Positions 17,329-26,531 are shown, counted from the stretch's first letter. The stretch: DNA of 64,000 nt from Streptomyces griseoviridis (GCA_014649155.1 BMSM01000012.1:1-64000), one strand, 5' to 3'. Notes: generated by a model from the letters alone, not told the origin. Made by a program: numbers and translations.

Positions 17329-19125
17329 GTGACTACCACCGCCAGTTCCAGCTCGTCGCACCACCTGTCGCCGGCCTTCCCCGGCCGTGCCCCCTGGGGC
17401 ACCGCCGGCAAGCTGCGCGCCTGGCAGCAGGGGGCGATGGAGAAGTACATCCAGGAACAGCCCCGCGACTTCCTGGCGGTCGCCACCCCCGGCGCCGGCA
17501 AGACGACCTTCGCGCTCACCCTGGCGTCCTGGCTGCTGCACCACCACGTCGTGCAGCAGGTCACCGTCGTCGCGCCGACCGAGCACCTGAAGAAGCAGTG
17601 GGCGGAGGCGGCGGCCCGGATAGGGATCAAGCTCGACCCCGAGTACAGCGCGGGCCCGCTCGGCAAGGACTACCAGGGCGTCGCCGTGACCTACGCGGGC
17701 GTCGGCGTCCGGCCCATGCTGCACCGCAACCGCGTCGAGCAGCGCAAGACCCTCGTCATCCTCGACGAGATCCACCACGCCGGCGACTCCAAGTCGTGGG
17801 GCGAGGCGTGCCTGGAGGCGTTCGAACCGGCGACCCGGCGGCTGGCGCTGACCGGTACGCCGTTCCGGTCGGACACCAACCCCATCCCCTTCGTCACGTA
17901 CGAGGAGGGGAACGACGGCATCCGGCGGTCCGCCGCCGACTACACCTACGGGTACGGCTCCGCGCTCGCCGACGGCGTCGTGCGCCCCGTCATCTTCCTC
18001 AACTACAGCGGCACCATGCGCTGGCGCACCAAGGCCGGCGACGAGATCGCGGCCCGGCTCGGCGAGCCGATGACCAAGGACGCGATCAGCCAGGCCTGGC
18101 GCACCGCCCTCGACCCGCGCGGCGAGTGGATGCCGTCCGTGCTGCGCGCCGCCGACCAGCGGCTGACCGAAGTACGCAAGGCCATCCCGGACGCGGGCGC
18201 CCTCGTCATCGCCGCCGACCAGGACTCCGCCCGCGCCTACGCCAAGCTGATCCGGGAGATCACCGGCTGCAAGGCCACCCTCGTGCTCTCCGACGACGCC
18301 GGCGCGTCCAAGAACATCGACACCTTCAGCAACAGCGACGACCGGTGGATGGTCGCCGTCCGCATGGTGTCCGAGGGCGTCGACGTGCCGCGCCTCGCGG
18401 TCGGCGTGTACGCCACCACCATCTCCACTCCACTGTTCTTCGCGCAGGCCGTCGGGCGTTTCGTGCGGTCCAGGCGGCGCGGCGAGACCGCGTCCGTGTT
18501 CCTGCCGACCGTGCCGGACCTGCTCTCCTTCGCGGGCGAGATGGAGCGCGAACGCGACCACGTCCTCGACAGGCCCAAGAAGGCGGGCGAGGAGGACCCC
18601 TACGCCGAGTCCGAGAAGGAGATGGACGAGGCGAACAAGGAGCAGGACGAGGACACCGGCGAGCAGGAGCAGTTCTCCTTCGAGGCGCTGGAGTCCGACG
18701 CCGTCTTCGACCGGGTGATGTACAACGGCGCCGAGTTCGGCATGCAGGCCCACCCCGGCAGCGAGGAGGAGCAGGACTACCTCGGCATCCCCGGACTCCT
18801 CGAACCCGACCAGGTGCAGCTCCTCCTCCAGAAGCGGCAGGCCCGGCAGATCGCGCACAGCCGCAAGAAGCCCGACGAGGAGGCGGACCTCCTCGAACTG
18901 CCCGCCGAGCGGCGCCCGGTGGTCTCCCACAAGGAGATGATGGAGCTGCGCAAGAAGCTCAACACCATGGTCGGCGCGTACGTCCACCAGAGCGGCAAAC
19001 CGCACGGCGTCATCCACACCGAACTGCGCCGGGTCTGCGGCGGCCCGCCGAGCGCCGAGGCCAGCGCGGGACAGCTCCGCCAGCGCATCGCCAAGGTCCA
19101 GGAGTGGGCGACCCGGATGAAGTGA
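17329..19125 (+). CDS. SF2 DEAD/DEAH-box helicase
   Basis: This 598-residue ATP-dependent nucleic-acid translocase has helicase motifs in order: motif I TPGAGKT (53-59), motif II DEIH (146-149), motif III-like LTGTPF, motif V region VRMVSEGVDVPRLAVGVY and motif VI QAVGRFVRSRR. The C-terminal third, after about residue 430, is charged (EKEMDEANKEQDED) and then a predicted helical domain of unknown role. The GTG start at 17329 precedes a Ser/Thr-rich N-terminus and has CGGAG just upstream. It is related to the XPB/RadD-like DNA-repair branch. It stands alone with no methylase or nuclease gene nearby, so a restriction role is unlikely. Confidence 0.88.
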   Translation: MTTTASSSSSHHLSPAFPGRAPWGTAGKLRAWQQGAMEKYIQEQPRDFLAVATPGAGKTTFALTLASWLLHHHVVQQVTVVAPTEHLKKQWAEAAARIGIKLDPEYSAGPLGKDYQGVAVTYAGVGVRPMLHRNRVEQRKTLVILDEIHHAGDSKSWGEACLEAFEPATRRLALTGTPFRSDTNPIPFVTYEEGNDGIRRSAADYTYGYGSALADGVVRPVIFLNYSGTMRWRTKAGDEIAARLGEPMTKDAISQAWRTALDPRGEWMPSVLRAADQRLTEVRKAIPDAGALVIAADQDSARAYAKLIREITGCKATLVLSDDAGASKNIDTFSNSDDRWMVAVRMVSEGVDVPRLAVGVYATTISTPLFFAQAVGRFVRSRRRGETASVFLPTVPDLLSFAGEMERERDHVLDRPKKAGEEDPYAESEKEMDEANKEQDEDTGEQEQFSFEALESDAVFDRVMYNGAEFGMQAHPGSEEEQDYLGIPGLLEPDQVQLLLQKRQARQIAHSRKKPDEEADLLELPAERRPVVSHKEMMELRKKLNTMVGAYVHQSGKPHGVIHTELRRVCGGPPSAEASAGQLRQRIAKVQEWATRMK

Positions 19126-19453
19126 CCCGCGGCGGCCCGCGGATCGGCCCGAGGACCCGCGCGGCCGTGTCCGGCCGTGTGCGGTACGTATGCGGACAAA
19201 CACAGGTAGTCCATACCGGCCGGTGACCGGATTCTGGACGGAACCTTCCGCTGAGCGGACCGGCTCGCTACTGTCACGCTACGCACACGCCCCGTGGCAG
19301 CGCCGCCGCGGAGCGCAGCCGTGAAGCGACTCGGGCCCGGACACGCCGGGCCGCCGGCCGATCGGCGGCCTCTGACGCGCGTCGCCGACGGGACTCGGCG
19401 GCGCTGACGCCGCGGAGGAGGCCGCGGACCTCACCACAAAAGGAGTGGGCGTC
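19126..19453. other. Intergenic region upstream of the IclR gene
   Basis: No gene is seen in these 328 bases. A small inverted repeat TCCGC-TGA-GCGGA lies at 19247-19259, and repeated CCGG clusters lie at 19215-19230. Either could be an autoregulatory operator, but neither is long enough to claim. The region ends in AAAAGGAG, the ribosome binding site of the IclR gene. Confidence 0.4.
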
Positions 19454-20095
19454 GTGACCGCGGAGACCTCTCAGACGCTCGACAGGGGACTGCGTGTCCT
19501 CAAGCTGCTCGCCGAAACGGACCACGGGCTGACCGTCACCGAGCTGTCCCTCCGGCTGGGCGTGAACCGTACCGTCGTGTACCGGTTGCTGGCCACACTG
19601 GAACAGCACGCCCTCGTCCGCCGCGACCTGGGCGGCCGGGCCCGGGTCGGGCTCGGCGTGCTGGGCCTCGGCCGCCAGGTGCACCCCCTGGTGCGGGAGG
19701 CCGCGATGCCGGCGCTGCGCTCGCTGGCCGAGGACATCGGGGCCACCGCCCACCTGACGCTGGTGGACGGCGCGGAGGCGCTGGCCGTGGCCGTCGTGGA
19801 GCCGACCTGGACCGATTACCACGTCGCCTACCGGGCCGGCTTCCGGCACCCGCTGGACCGGGGCGCCGCCGGCAAGGCGATCCTCGCCGCCCGGCAGCAG
19901 CCGGCCACCGAGCCCGGCTACACCCTGACCGAGGGCGAGCTGGAGACCGGGGCGTGCGGGGCGGCGGCGCCGCTGGTCGGGGTCTCGGGCGTCGAGGGCA
20001 GCGTCGGCGTGGTGATGCTCTCCGACGTGATACCGGAGCGGGTCGGCCCGCGGGTCATGGACGCGGCCCGGGAGGTCGCGGAGGCCCTGCGCTGA
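19454..20095 (+). CDS. IclR family transcriptional regulator
   Basis: This 213-residue regulator has an N-terminal winged helix-turn-helix (about residues 8-65: LDRGLRVLKLLAETDHGLTV, then ELSLRLGVNRTVVYRLLATL). The C-terminal ligand-binding domain is shorter than the usual 170 residues. GTG at 19454 was chosen because AAAGGAG ends 8 nt upstream; an in-frame GTG at 19445 overlaps that site. The target is unknown; neighbours are the helicase and the Lon-like protease gene. Confidence 0.88.
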   Translation: MTAETSQTLDRGLRVLKLLAETDHGLTVTELSLRLGVNRTVVYRLLATLEQHALVRRDLGGRARVGLGVLGLGRQVHPLVREAAMPALRSLAEDIGATAHLTLVDGAEALAVAVVEPTWTDYHVAYRAGFRHPLDRGAAGKAILAARQQPATEPGYTLTEGELETGACGAAAPLVGVSGVEGSVGVVMLSDVIPERVGPRVMDAAREVAEALR

Positions 20096-20148
20096 GCCCG
20101 CGGTGGCCCCGCTTCGGCACCCGTGCCGGGTGCCGCGGCCCGCCGCGT

Positions 20149-20154
20149 TAGATT
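20149..20154 (+). promoter_or_regulatory. Leaderless-type -10 element for the Lon-like protease gene
   Basis: TAGATT matches TANNNT and ends 6 nt before the GTG at 20161. The mRNA would begin at the GTG. Confidence 0.6.
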
Positions 20155-20160
20155 GACCCC

Positions 20161-20949
20161 GTGCTCTCCGTGCTCTCCCGCCTCACCCGCCCCCGGGCCC
20201 TGGCCGTCTGCGCCGTGCCCGTCGTGGCGCTGTTCGCCGCCGCCGTCCTCGCGCCGCTGCCGTTCTCCGTGGCGCAGCCCGGCATGACGGCGGACGTGCT
20301 CGGCGAGAACCGCGGCACCCCGGTGATCACCGTCTCCGGCGCCCCCGTGCACCGGACGACCGGGCAGCTCCGGATGACGACCATCGAGGCGACCGGCCCG
20401 GACACCGGCGTCTCGCTCGGTGACGTGATCGACAACTGGTTCGCCACCGACCGGGCGGTCATGCCCCGCGACGCCGTCTACCCCAGCGGGGACGACGAGC
20501 GGGAGATCGAGCAGTACAACGCGGAGCAGATGAAGGAGTCCCAGAACTCCGCCACCGCCGCGGCCCTGGACTACCTGGACCTCGACCCCGACGACGTCGA
20601 CGTGAAGCTGGAGCTGGCCGATGTCGGCGGGCCCAGCGCCGGCCTGCTGTTCTCCCTCGGCATCGTCGACAAGCTGGACGGCGGCGACCTCACCGGCGGC
20701 CGGACCGTCGCCGGCACCGGCACCATCACCGCCGGCGGCGAGGTCGGCGCCGTCGGCGGCGTACCGTTGAAGACGAAGGCCGCCCGGCGGGACGGCGCGA
20801 CCGTCTTCCTGGTGCCCGAGGACGAGTGCGCGGACGCGCGGGCCGAACTGCCGAAGGGGCTGCGGCTGATCCCGGTGACGACGCTCAAGGGCGCGGTCGC
20901 CGCCCTGCGCGACCTGACCGCCGGCAAGGGCGGCGTGCCCTCCTGCTGA
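20161..20949 (+). CDS. Membrane-anchored Lon-like (S16) serine protease
   Basis: This 262-residue protein has an N-terminal signal anchor (about residues 13-34) and a C-terminal Lon S16 domain. The catalytic Ser159 is in DVGGPSAGLLF and Lys204 in GGVPLKTKAARR, giving the Ser-Lys dyad. YlbL-type proteins normally carry a PDZ domain between anchor and protease domain; at this length there is no room for one, and residues 40-130 look like a short linker domain. It should act at the outer face of the membrane. Substrate unknown. It converges with the OpuC operon 6 nt downstream. Confidence 0.85.
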   Translation: MLSVLSRLTRPRALAVCAVPVVALFAAAVLAPLPFSVAQPGMTADVLGENRGTPVITVSGAPVHRTTGQLRMTTIEATGPDTGVSLGDVIDNWFATDRAVMPRDAVYPSGDDEREIEQYNAEQMKESQNSATAAALDYLDLDPDDVDVKLELADVGGPSAGLLFSLGIVDKLDGGDLTGGRTVAGTGTITAGGEVGAVGGVPLKTKAARRDGATVFLVPEDECADARAELPKGLRLIPVTTLKGAVAALRDLTAGKGGVPSC

Positions 20950-20955
20950 GCGGCC

Positions 20956-21915
20956 TCACCCTTCCGTCACGAAGCCCTTCGCCACCATCCAGTCCAGCGC
21001 CACCTGGTGCGGGTCCTCCCCGTCGACGTCGACCCTGGCGTTCAGTTCCCGCGCCACGTCGTCGGTCAGCGCCCGGGTCACCGGGTCCAGTACGCCGGCG
21101 ATGGCCGGCCACTTCCGCATCGTCTCGGTGCGGACCATGGGCGCCGCGTTGTAGTTGGGGAAGAACCGCTTGTCGTCCTCCATCACCACCAGGTTCATCG
21201 ACGTGATCCGCCCGTCGGTGGTGAACACCTCGCCGTAGGTGCAGGCGCCCTCGGCGGTCTGGGTGTAGATGATCCCGGTGTCCATCTGCGTGATGTTCCG
21301 GGCCGGCAGGCTCATCCCGTACGTCTTCTCCAGCCCCGGCAGCCCGTCCGCCCGGTTGGCGAACTCGCCCTCCACGCACAGCGTCACCGCACCGGGGTCC
21401 CGCTTCGCGAGCGCGGCGACCTGGGACATCGTCCGCGTCCGGTACTTCTTGAAGTACGCCTGGTTCATCGCCAGCGCGTACGTGTTGTTCATCGGGGCGG
21501 GCGGCAGCCAGGTCAGGCCCTTCTTCGCGTCGGCCGCCTTCACCGCCTCCCACTGCCGCTCCGGGTCCGGGACCGGCCTGCTGTTGCCGAGGTACGTGAT
21601 CCAGGCGGTGCCGGTGTACTCGTAGGTGGCGTCGGCGTCGCCGTTCTCCACGGCCGCGCGGGTGCCGACCGAGCCCTGGATGCCGGTGCGGTCCAGCACC
21701 TCGGCGCCGGCCGCCTCGAAGGCGATGCCCATGATCGCGCCGAGGATCAGCTGCTCGGTGAACTCCTTCGACACGACGGTGAGGTCGGCGCCCTCCAGGG
21801 GCCGGCCCCGGCCGATGGTGCCCGGCCCGACGTCGTCCACCATGGGGGAGCCGCTGGTCAGCCCGCAGCCGGTGAGCAGCACGCCGGCGAGCGCCAGGCA
21901 CAGGGGCCGTCTCAT
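20956..21915 (-). CDS. Osmoprotectant ABC transporter substrate-binding lipoprotein
   Basis: This 319-residue protein is an OpuAC/OpuCC-type binder of glycine betaine, choline or related osmolytes. The lipobox is LLTGC with Cys at residue 17. Typical sequence includes VVSKEFTEQLILG and ADATYEYTGTAWITYLG. It is the last gene of a four-gene minus-strand operon, its ATG overlapping the permease stop (ATGA). Ligand specificity between betaine, choline and carnitine cannot be set from sequence. Confidence 0.9.
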   Translation of the reverse strand: MRRPLCLALAGVLLTGCGLTSGSPMVDDVGPGTIGRGRPLEGADLTVVSKEFTEQLILGAIMGIAFEAAGAEVLDRTGIQGSVGTRAAVENGDADATYEYTGTAWITYLGNSRPVPDPERQWEAVKAADAKKGLTWLPPAPMNNTYALAMNQAYFKKYRTRTMSQVAALAKRDPGAVTLCVEGEFANRADGLPGLEKTYGMSLPARNITQMDTGIIYTQTAEGACTYGEVFTTDGRITSMNLVVMEDDKRFFPNYNAAPMVRTETMRKWPAIAGVLDPVTRALTDDVARELNARVDVDGEDPHQVALDWMVAKGFVTEG

Positions 21916-22772
21916 CCGCCCGCCTCCAGTCCCCGCGGCCGCAGCAGCAGCTCCGCCAGCGAGGCCAGCCAGTCCACCAGCAGGGCGAGGGCGACGGTGA
22001 GCACCGAGCCCAGCACCAGTACCGGCATCCGCTGGCTGGTGATGCCCGTGGTGATCAGCACGCCCAGGCCGCCGCCCCCGCCGAAGGTCGCCAGGGTGGC
22101 CGTACCGACGTTCAGGACGAGGGCGGTGCGCACCCCGGCCAGGATCAGCGGGACGGCGAGGGGGAGTTCGACGCGGGTGAGCACGCCGAACGGGGACATG
22201 CCGATGCCGCGCGCCGCCTCCAGCAGGGTGGGGTCGTTGGCCTTCAGGCCGGCGATGGTGTTCGACAGCACCGGCAGGATCGCGTAGACGATGATGCCGA
22301 TCAGCGCGGACCGGCGGCCGATGCCGAGCCAGATCACCAGCAGCGCCAGCAGTCCGATCGCCGGGGTGGCCTGGCCCATGTTGGCGAAGGCGAGGGCGAG
22401 GGGGGTGGCCCGGCGGAACATCCGGCGGGTGAGCAGCACCCCCAGCGGGATGGCGATGACCAGCACGAAGAAGGTGGAGATCACCGTGAGCTGCACGTGC
22501 TGCCACAGCGCCTTGGTGACCTGCCCGCCGGCCAGCGCGTTCTCGCTCAGCGCGTCCAGCTCGGCCTGCTGGAACCACAGCCAGGTCGCCAGCAGCACAC
22601 CGGCCAGCACCACGGGCAGGAAGGTCAGCTTCCGCCAGCCGATCCGGCGCCGGGTGGCGGCCGGGGACGGCGGGGGAGCGACGGTGGCGGTCTCCGTCGC
22701 GTCGTCGTCCGTGACCGGGTCCGGGTCCGGGGGAGCGCCGCCCGGCTGCGGGAAGCGGGAGGAAGGGGACAT
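21912..22772 (-). CDS. Osmoprotectant ABC transporter permease
   Basis: This 286-residue permease of the OpuC/ProW type has a Pro/Asp-rich cytoplasmic N-terminus of about 45 residues and then five or six helices. Motifs include TPAIGLLALLVIWLGIG and LLEAARGIGMSPFGVLTRVELPLA, the latter being the loop that docks on the ATPase. The ATG overlaps the ATPase stop codon. Confidence 0.9.
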   Translation of the reverse strand: MSPSSRFPQPGGAPPDPDPVTDDDATETATVAPPPSPAATRRRIGWRKLTFLPVVLAGVLLATWLWFQQAELDALSENALAGGQVTKALWQHVQLTVISTFFVLVIAIPLGVLLTRRMFRRATPLALAFANMGQATPAIGLLALLVIWLGIGRRSALIGIIVYAILPVLSNTIAGLKANDPTLLEAARGIGMSPFGVLTRVELPLAVPLILAGVRTALVLNVGTATLATFGGGGGLGVLITTGITSQRMPVLVLGSVLTVALALLVDWLASLAELLLRPRGLEAGG

Positions 22773-24028
22773 CACGCCGGCGCCTCCCCGGTGGGCCGCC
22801 CGAAGCCCTCCTGCTCGGAGTGGGTGCGCTCGGCCCGCTGCTCCTCCAGGTCGTGCTGGTGTTCCAGCGCGTCCAGCCGGTCCGCCTCCAGCAGCTCGTG
22901 AACGGAGTTCATCAGCGTCTCCATGTCGACGACGCCCTCGTACTGGCCGCGCCGCCCGGTGACCGCGACCCGGCCCGCGTTGTCGGTGAGCACCGCCTCC
23001 AGCGCGTCCCGCAGCGTGGCGTCCCGGGTCACCGTGTCGTGCACCAGCGCCCCGGCGCGGGCGAGCGAGCCCTTGGCCCGCATCAGGTCGCCGCGGCGCA
23101 GCCACTTGTAGGGGCGGCGCCGCTTGTCCAGCAGCAGGATCTCGTTGCTGCCGCTGTCCCGCAGCCGGTCGAAGATGTGCTGGAGCGGGTCGTCGATGGT
23201 GACCGTCGGGTAGTCGGTGATGCCGACGTCCCGGACCCGGGTGAGGTTGAGCCGCTTCAGCGCCGCCCCGGCGCCGACGAAACCCGAGACGAAGTCGTCG
23301 GCCGGGTTGGTGAGGATCGCCTCCGGGGTGTCGAACTGGGCGATGTGGGACTGCTCCCGCAGCACCGCGATCCGGTCGCCCACCTTGATCGCCTCGTCGA
23401 AGTCGTGGGTGACGAAGACGATCGTCTTGTGCAGCTCGTGCTGGAGCCGGATCAGCTCGTCCTGGAGGTGGTCCCGGGTGATCGGGTCGACCGCGCCGAA
23501 CGGCTCGTCCATCAGCAGCACCGGCGGATCGGCGGCCAGCGCCCGCGCCACGCCGACCCGCTGCTGCTGGCCGCCGGAGAGCTGGCGCGGATAGCGGCCG
23601 TGGAACTCGCCCGGGTCCAGGCCCACCAGGTCGAGCATCTCCTCCACCCGGCCCCTGATCCGCGCCTTGGACCAGCCGATCATCCTCGGCACCAGGGCGA
23701 TGTTCTGCGCGACCGTCATGTGCGGGAACAGGCCGGAGGACTGGATGGCGTACCCGACCTTGCGGCGCAGCTTGACCGGGTCGATGTCGGTGACGTCCTC
23801 ACCGCCGATCCGGATGCGCCCGCCGGTCGGCTCGATCAGCCGGTTGATCATCTTGAGCGTGGTGGACTTCCCGCACCCCGAGGGGCCGACGAAGACGACC
23901 GTCTCGCCCGCCCCGATCTCCATGGACACGTTGTCCACGGCCGGCTGCGGACTGCCCGGATAGCGCTTGCTGAGGCTCTCCAGCTCGATGGTGGCACCCG
24001 TGGCGGCGGCCGGGGCTGTCTCAGGCAC
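22772..24028 (-). CDS. Osmoprotectant ABC transporter ATP-binding protein with CBS domains
   Basis: This 418-residue ATPase powers betaine-type uptake. Walker A is GPSGCGKST (49-57), the signature LSGGQQQRVGVARALA and Walker B VLLMDEPFGAVDP. The C-terminal 150 residues are a pair of CBS domains (DPLQHIFDRLRDSG and RDALEAVLTDNAGRVAVTGR), which in OpuA sense ionic strength or nucleotides and gate transport. A final charged tail contains EHQHDLEEQRAERTHSEQEG. The GTG start overlaps the upstream permease gene by 8 nt. Confidence 0.92.
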   Translation of the reverse strand: MPETAPAAATGATIELESLSKRYPGSPQPAVDNVSMEIGAGETVVFVGPSGCGKSTTLKMINRLIEPTGGRIRIGGEDVTDIDPVKLRRKVGYAIQSSGLFPHMTVAQNIALVPRMIGWSKARIRGRVEEMLDLVGLDPGEFHGRYPRQLSGGQQQRVGVARALAADPPVLLMDEPFGAVDPITRDHLQDELIRLQHELHKTIVFVTHDFDEAIKVGDRIAVLREQSHIAQFDTPEAILTNPADDFVSGFVGAGAALKRLNLTRVRDVGITDYPTVTIDDPLQHIFDRLRDSGSNEILLLDKRRRPYKWLRRGDLMRAKGSLARAGALVHDTVTRDATLRDALEAVLTDNAGRVAVTGRRGQYEGVVDMETLMNSVHELLEADRLDALEHQHDLEEQRAERTHSEQEGFGRPTGEAPA

Positions 24029-24668
24029 GGATCCCCCTGGAAATGGTCAGCCGTCCGAGCAGGACGTACGCGGCGTCGAACAGCAGCGCGAGAACGATGA
24101 TGCCGAGCGTGCCCGCGAGGACCTGGTTCAGCGCGTTCTTGCTGCCCAGCGAGGCGATCCCGCGGAAGATCTCGTTGCCGAGCCCCGGCCCGGAGGCGTA
24201 GGCGGCGATGGCGGCGATGCCCATCAGCATCTGGGTGGAGACCCGGATGCCGGTCAGGATCGGCGGCCAGGCCAGCGGCAGCTCCACCCGCAGCAGCCGC
24301 GTCACGCGGGACATGCCGATCCCCTTGGCCGCGTCCACCAGCGCCGGGTCGACGCCGCGCAGCCCGACGATCGCGTTGCGCACGATCGGCAGCAGCCCGT
24401 ACAGGGTCAGCGCGGTCACCGTCGGCGGCACCCCGAGTCCGACGACCGGGATGAGCAGACCGATCATCGCCAGGGACGGAATGGTCAGGATGGTCGAGGT
24501 CGTCAAGGTGGCCAGGTTCCCGGCCCACTCGCTGCGGTAGGTGACCACACCGATCAGCACGCCCAGGACGGTCGCCACGACCATGCACTGGAACACGGCG
24601 CTGGCGTGCTGCCCGGCGTCCGCGAGCAACTGCTGGTGGCGGCTGGTCAGGAACTCCCAGAAGTTCAC
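24021..24668 (-). CDS. Osmoprotectant ABC transporter permease
   Basis: This 215-residue permease is the first gene of the operon. It has the same family features as the second permease: LTIPSLAMIGLLIPVVGLGVPP and LVDAAKGIGMSRVTRLLRVELP. It lacks the long N-terminal tail of its partner, so the two subunits form an asymmetric channel. The start is GTG (complement of 24666-24668). The Lrp-type gene ends 27 nt upstream on the same strand. Confidence 0.9.
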   Translation of the reverse strand: MNFWEFLTSRHQQLLADAGQHASAVFQCMVVATVLGVLIGVVTYRSEWAGNLATLTTSTILTIPSLAMIGLLIPVVGLGVPPTVTALTLYGLLPIVRNAIVGLRGVDPALVDAAKGIGMSRVTRLLRVELPLAWPPILTGIRVSTQMLMGIAAIAAYASGPGLGNEIFRGIASLGSKNALNQVLAGTLGIIVLALLFDAAYVLLGRLTISRGIRA

Positions 24669-24695
24669 GTCCGCTCACCCCCGTCGCCAGGTCGG

Positions 24696-25178
24696 TCACC
24701 GGTCCCGGGCCGCCTGTTCCACCAGCGGGATGATCCGCAGCGGTACGGGATTCTCCATGACGATCGCCGTGGCGGCCCGGACGATGCCATCAAAACCGAC
24801 GACGCGGTCGATCACCCGCTGGAGGTCGGCGTTGGAGCGGGCCACCAGCCGGCACAGCATGTCCCCGGTGCCGGTGGTGGTGTGCAGCTCCAGCACCTCC
24901 GGCACGGACGCCAAGTGCCGCCGCACCTGAGGGCCTTGGCCCTGCCGGATCTCCAGCGTGGCGAAGGCGGTGACGGGGTAGCCGAGCGCCGCCGGGTCCA
25001 CCTCGGGGCCGAAACCGCGGATGACTCCGTTCGACTGAAGCCGCTCCAGCCGCGCCTGCGCCGTGCCCCGCGCGACCCCCAGCCGCCGGGACATCTCCAG
25101 CACCCCGATCCGCGGCTCCCGCGCCAGCAGCACGATGATCCGCCCGTCCAGCCCGTCGATCCCCGACCCCGCGCCCAT
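24696..25178 (-). CDS. Lrp/AsnC family transcriptional regulator
   Basis: This 160-residue regulator has an N-terminal winged HTH (LDGRIIVLLAREPRIGV, MSRRLGVARGTAQARLERLQ) and a C-terminal RAM ligand-binding domain (AFATLEIRQGQGPQVRRHL to the end). It is transcribed divergently from hppD, with 123 nt between them. An Lrp regulator next to hppD commonly controls tyrosine catabolism in actinobacteria, so hppD is the expected target. The osmoprotectant operon follows on the same strand and may be read through. Confidence 0.9.
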   Translation of the reverse strand: MGAGSGIDGLDGRIIVLLAREPRIGVLEMSRRLGVARGTAQARLERLQSNGVIRGFGPEVDPAALGYPVTAFATLEIRQGQGPQVRRHLASVPEVLELHTTTGTGDMLCRLVARSNADLQRVIDRVVGFDGIVRAATAIVMENPVPLRIIPLVEQAARDR

Positions 25179-25234
25179 CCCGGCCCCCTCGGCTGGTCAT
25201 CCTGTACAGATCGCCCGGCGTATCCCGTGCGCCA

Positions 25235-25251
25235 CTGGGCAGGATGCCCAG
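25235..25251. promoter_or_regulatory. Candidate operator between the Lrp gene and hppD
   Basis: CTGGGCA-GGA-TGCCCAG is a perfect 7-bp inverted repeat with a 3-nt spacer, centred in the divergent intergenic region. Lrp-family proteins bind sites of about this size and symmetry. The link is inferred from position. Confidence 0.5.
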
Positions 25252-25301
25252 CCGAAACGCGAACTATTGCGCACCTTGCGGGCCAGGGGGACCCTGCGGC
25301 T

Positions 25302-26447
25302 ATGACGCAGACCACACACCACGTTCCCGACACCGCCCGGCAGGCCGACCCCTTCCCGGTCAAGGGAATGGACGCGGTCGTGTTCGCCGTGGGCAACGCC
25401 AAGCAGGCCGCGCACTACTACTCCACCGCCTTCGGCATGCGCCTGGTCGCCTACTCCGGACCGGAGAACGGCAACCGCGAGACCGCCGCGTACGTCCTGG
25501 AGAACGGCTCCGCCCGCTTCGTGTTCACCTCGGTCATCAAGCCGTCCACCGACCACGGCCGCTTCCTCGCCGCGCACGTGGCCGAGCACGGCGACGGCGT
25601 GGTCGACCTCGCCATCGAGGTCCCCGACGCCCGCGCCGCCCACGCCTACGCCGTCGAGCACGGCGCCCGCTCGCTCGCCGAGCCGTACGAGGTCGAGGAC
25701 GAGCACGGCACGGTCGTCCTCGCCGCGATCGCCACCTACGGCGAGACCCGCCACACCCTGGTCGAACGCACCGGCTACGACGGTCCCTACCTCCCGGGCT
25801 ACGTCGCCGCCGACCCGATCGTCGAGCCCCCCGCCCAGCGCACCTTCCAGGCCATCGACCACTGCGTCGGCAACGTCGAGCTGGGCCGCATGAACGAGTG
25901 GGTCGGCTTCTACCACCAGGTCATGGGCTTCACGAACATGAAGGAGTTCGTCGGCGACGACATCGCCACCGAGTACAGCGCCCTGATGTCCAAGGTGGTC
26001 GCCGACGGCACCCTCAAGGTCAAGTTCCCGATCAACGAGCCCGCCGTCGCCAAGAAGAAGTCCCAGATCGACGAGTACCTGGAGTTCTACGGCGGCGCCG
26101 GCGTCCAGCACATCGCGCTCAACACCAACGACATCGTCCGCACCGTGCGCACCATGAAGGCGAACGGCGTCCAGTTCCTCGACACCCCGGACTCCTACTA
26201 CGACACCCTCGGCGAGTGGGCCGGCGAGACCCGCGTCCCCGTCGACGTGCTCCGGGAGCTGAAGATCCTGGTCGACCGCGACGAGGACGGCTACCTGCTC
26301 CAGATCTTCACCAAGCCGGTCCAGGACCGCCCGACCGTCTTCTTCGAGATCATCGAACGCCACGGCTCGATGGGCTTCGGCAAGGGCAACTTCAAGGCGC
26401 TCTTCGAGGCCATCGAGCGGGAGCAGGAGAAGCGCGGGAACCTCTGA
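25302..26447 (+). CDS. hppD: 4-hydroxyphenylpyruvate dioxygenase
   Basis: This 381-residue non-heme iron enzyme converts 4-hydroxyphenylpyruvate to homogentisate in tyrosine breakdown. The 2-His-1-Glu iron triad is His187 (AIDHCVGN), His270 (VQHIALN) and Glu349 (FFEIIERHG), the numbering known for the S. avermitilis enzyme. The two-domain vicinal-oxygen-chelate fold is complete. The ATG at 25302 gives MTQTTHHVPDTARQADPF, with a GGGGGA about 11 nt upstream. Confidence 0.97.
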   Translation: MTQTTHHVPDTARQADPFPVKGMDAVVFAVGNAKQAAHYYSTAFGMRLVAYSGPENGNRETAAYVLENGSARFVFTSVIKPSTDHGRFLAAHVAEHGDGVVDLAIEVPDARAAHAYAVEHGARSLAEPYEVEDEHGTVVLAAIATYGETRHTLVERTGYDGPYLPGYVAADPIVEPPAQRTFQAIDHCVGNVELGRMNEWVGFYHQVMGFTNMKEFVGDDIATEYSALMSKVVADGTLKVKFPINEPAVAKKKSQIDEYLEFYGGAGVQHIALNTNDIVRTVRTMKANGVQFLDTPDSYYDTLGEWAGETRVPVDVLRELKILVDRDEDGYLLQIFTKPVQDRPTVFFEIIERHGSMGFGKGNFKALFEAIEREQEKRGNL

Positions 26448-26531
26448 AACACCGCTGACGGGCAGCGCCCCCGGGGACGCGGGGGACCTGCGCGACCAGC
26501 ACGACGCGGCGGCAGACCACCGACCACCGCG

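Noticed and set aside
17329..19125. SF2 helicase considered as part of a phage-defence system
   Set aside because: No nuclease, methylase or other defence gene adjoins it; neighbours are an MFS pump and an IclR regulator, so a repair-type core helicase is more likely.
16132..19203. A minus-strand frame of over 1000 codons across the MFS and helicase genes
   Set aside because: It is antisense to two genes with clear family motifs. The predicted protein is His/Asp/Arg-rich without any domain, typical of shadow frames at this GC content.
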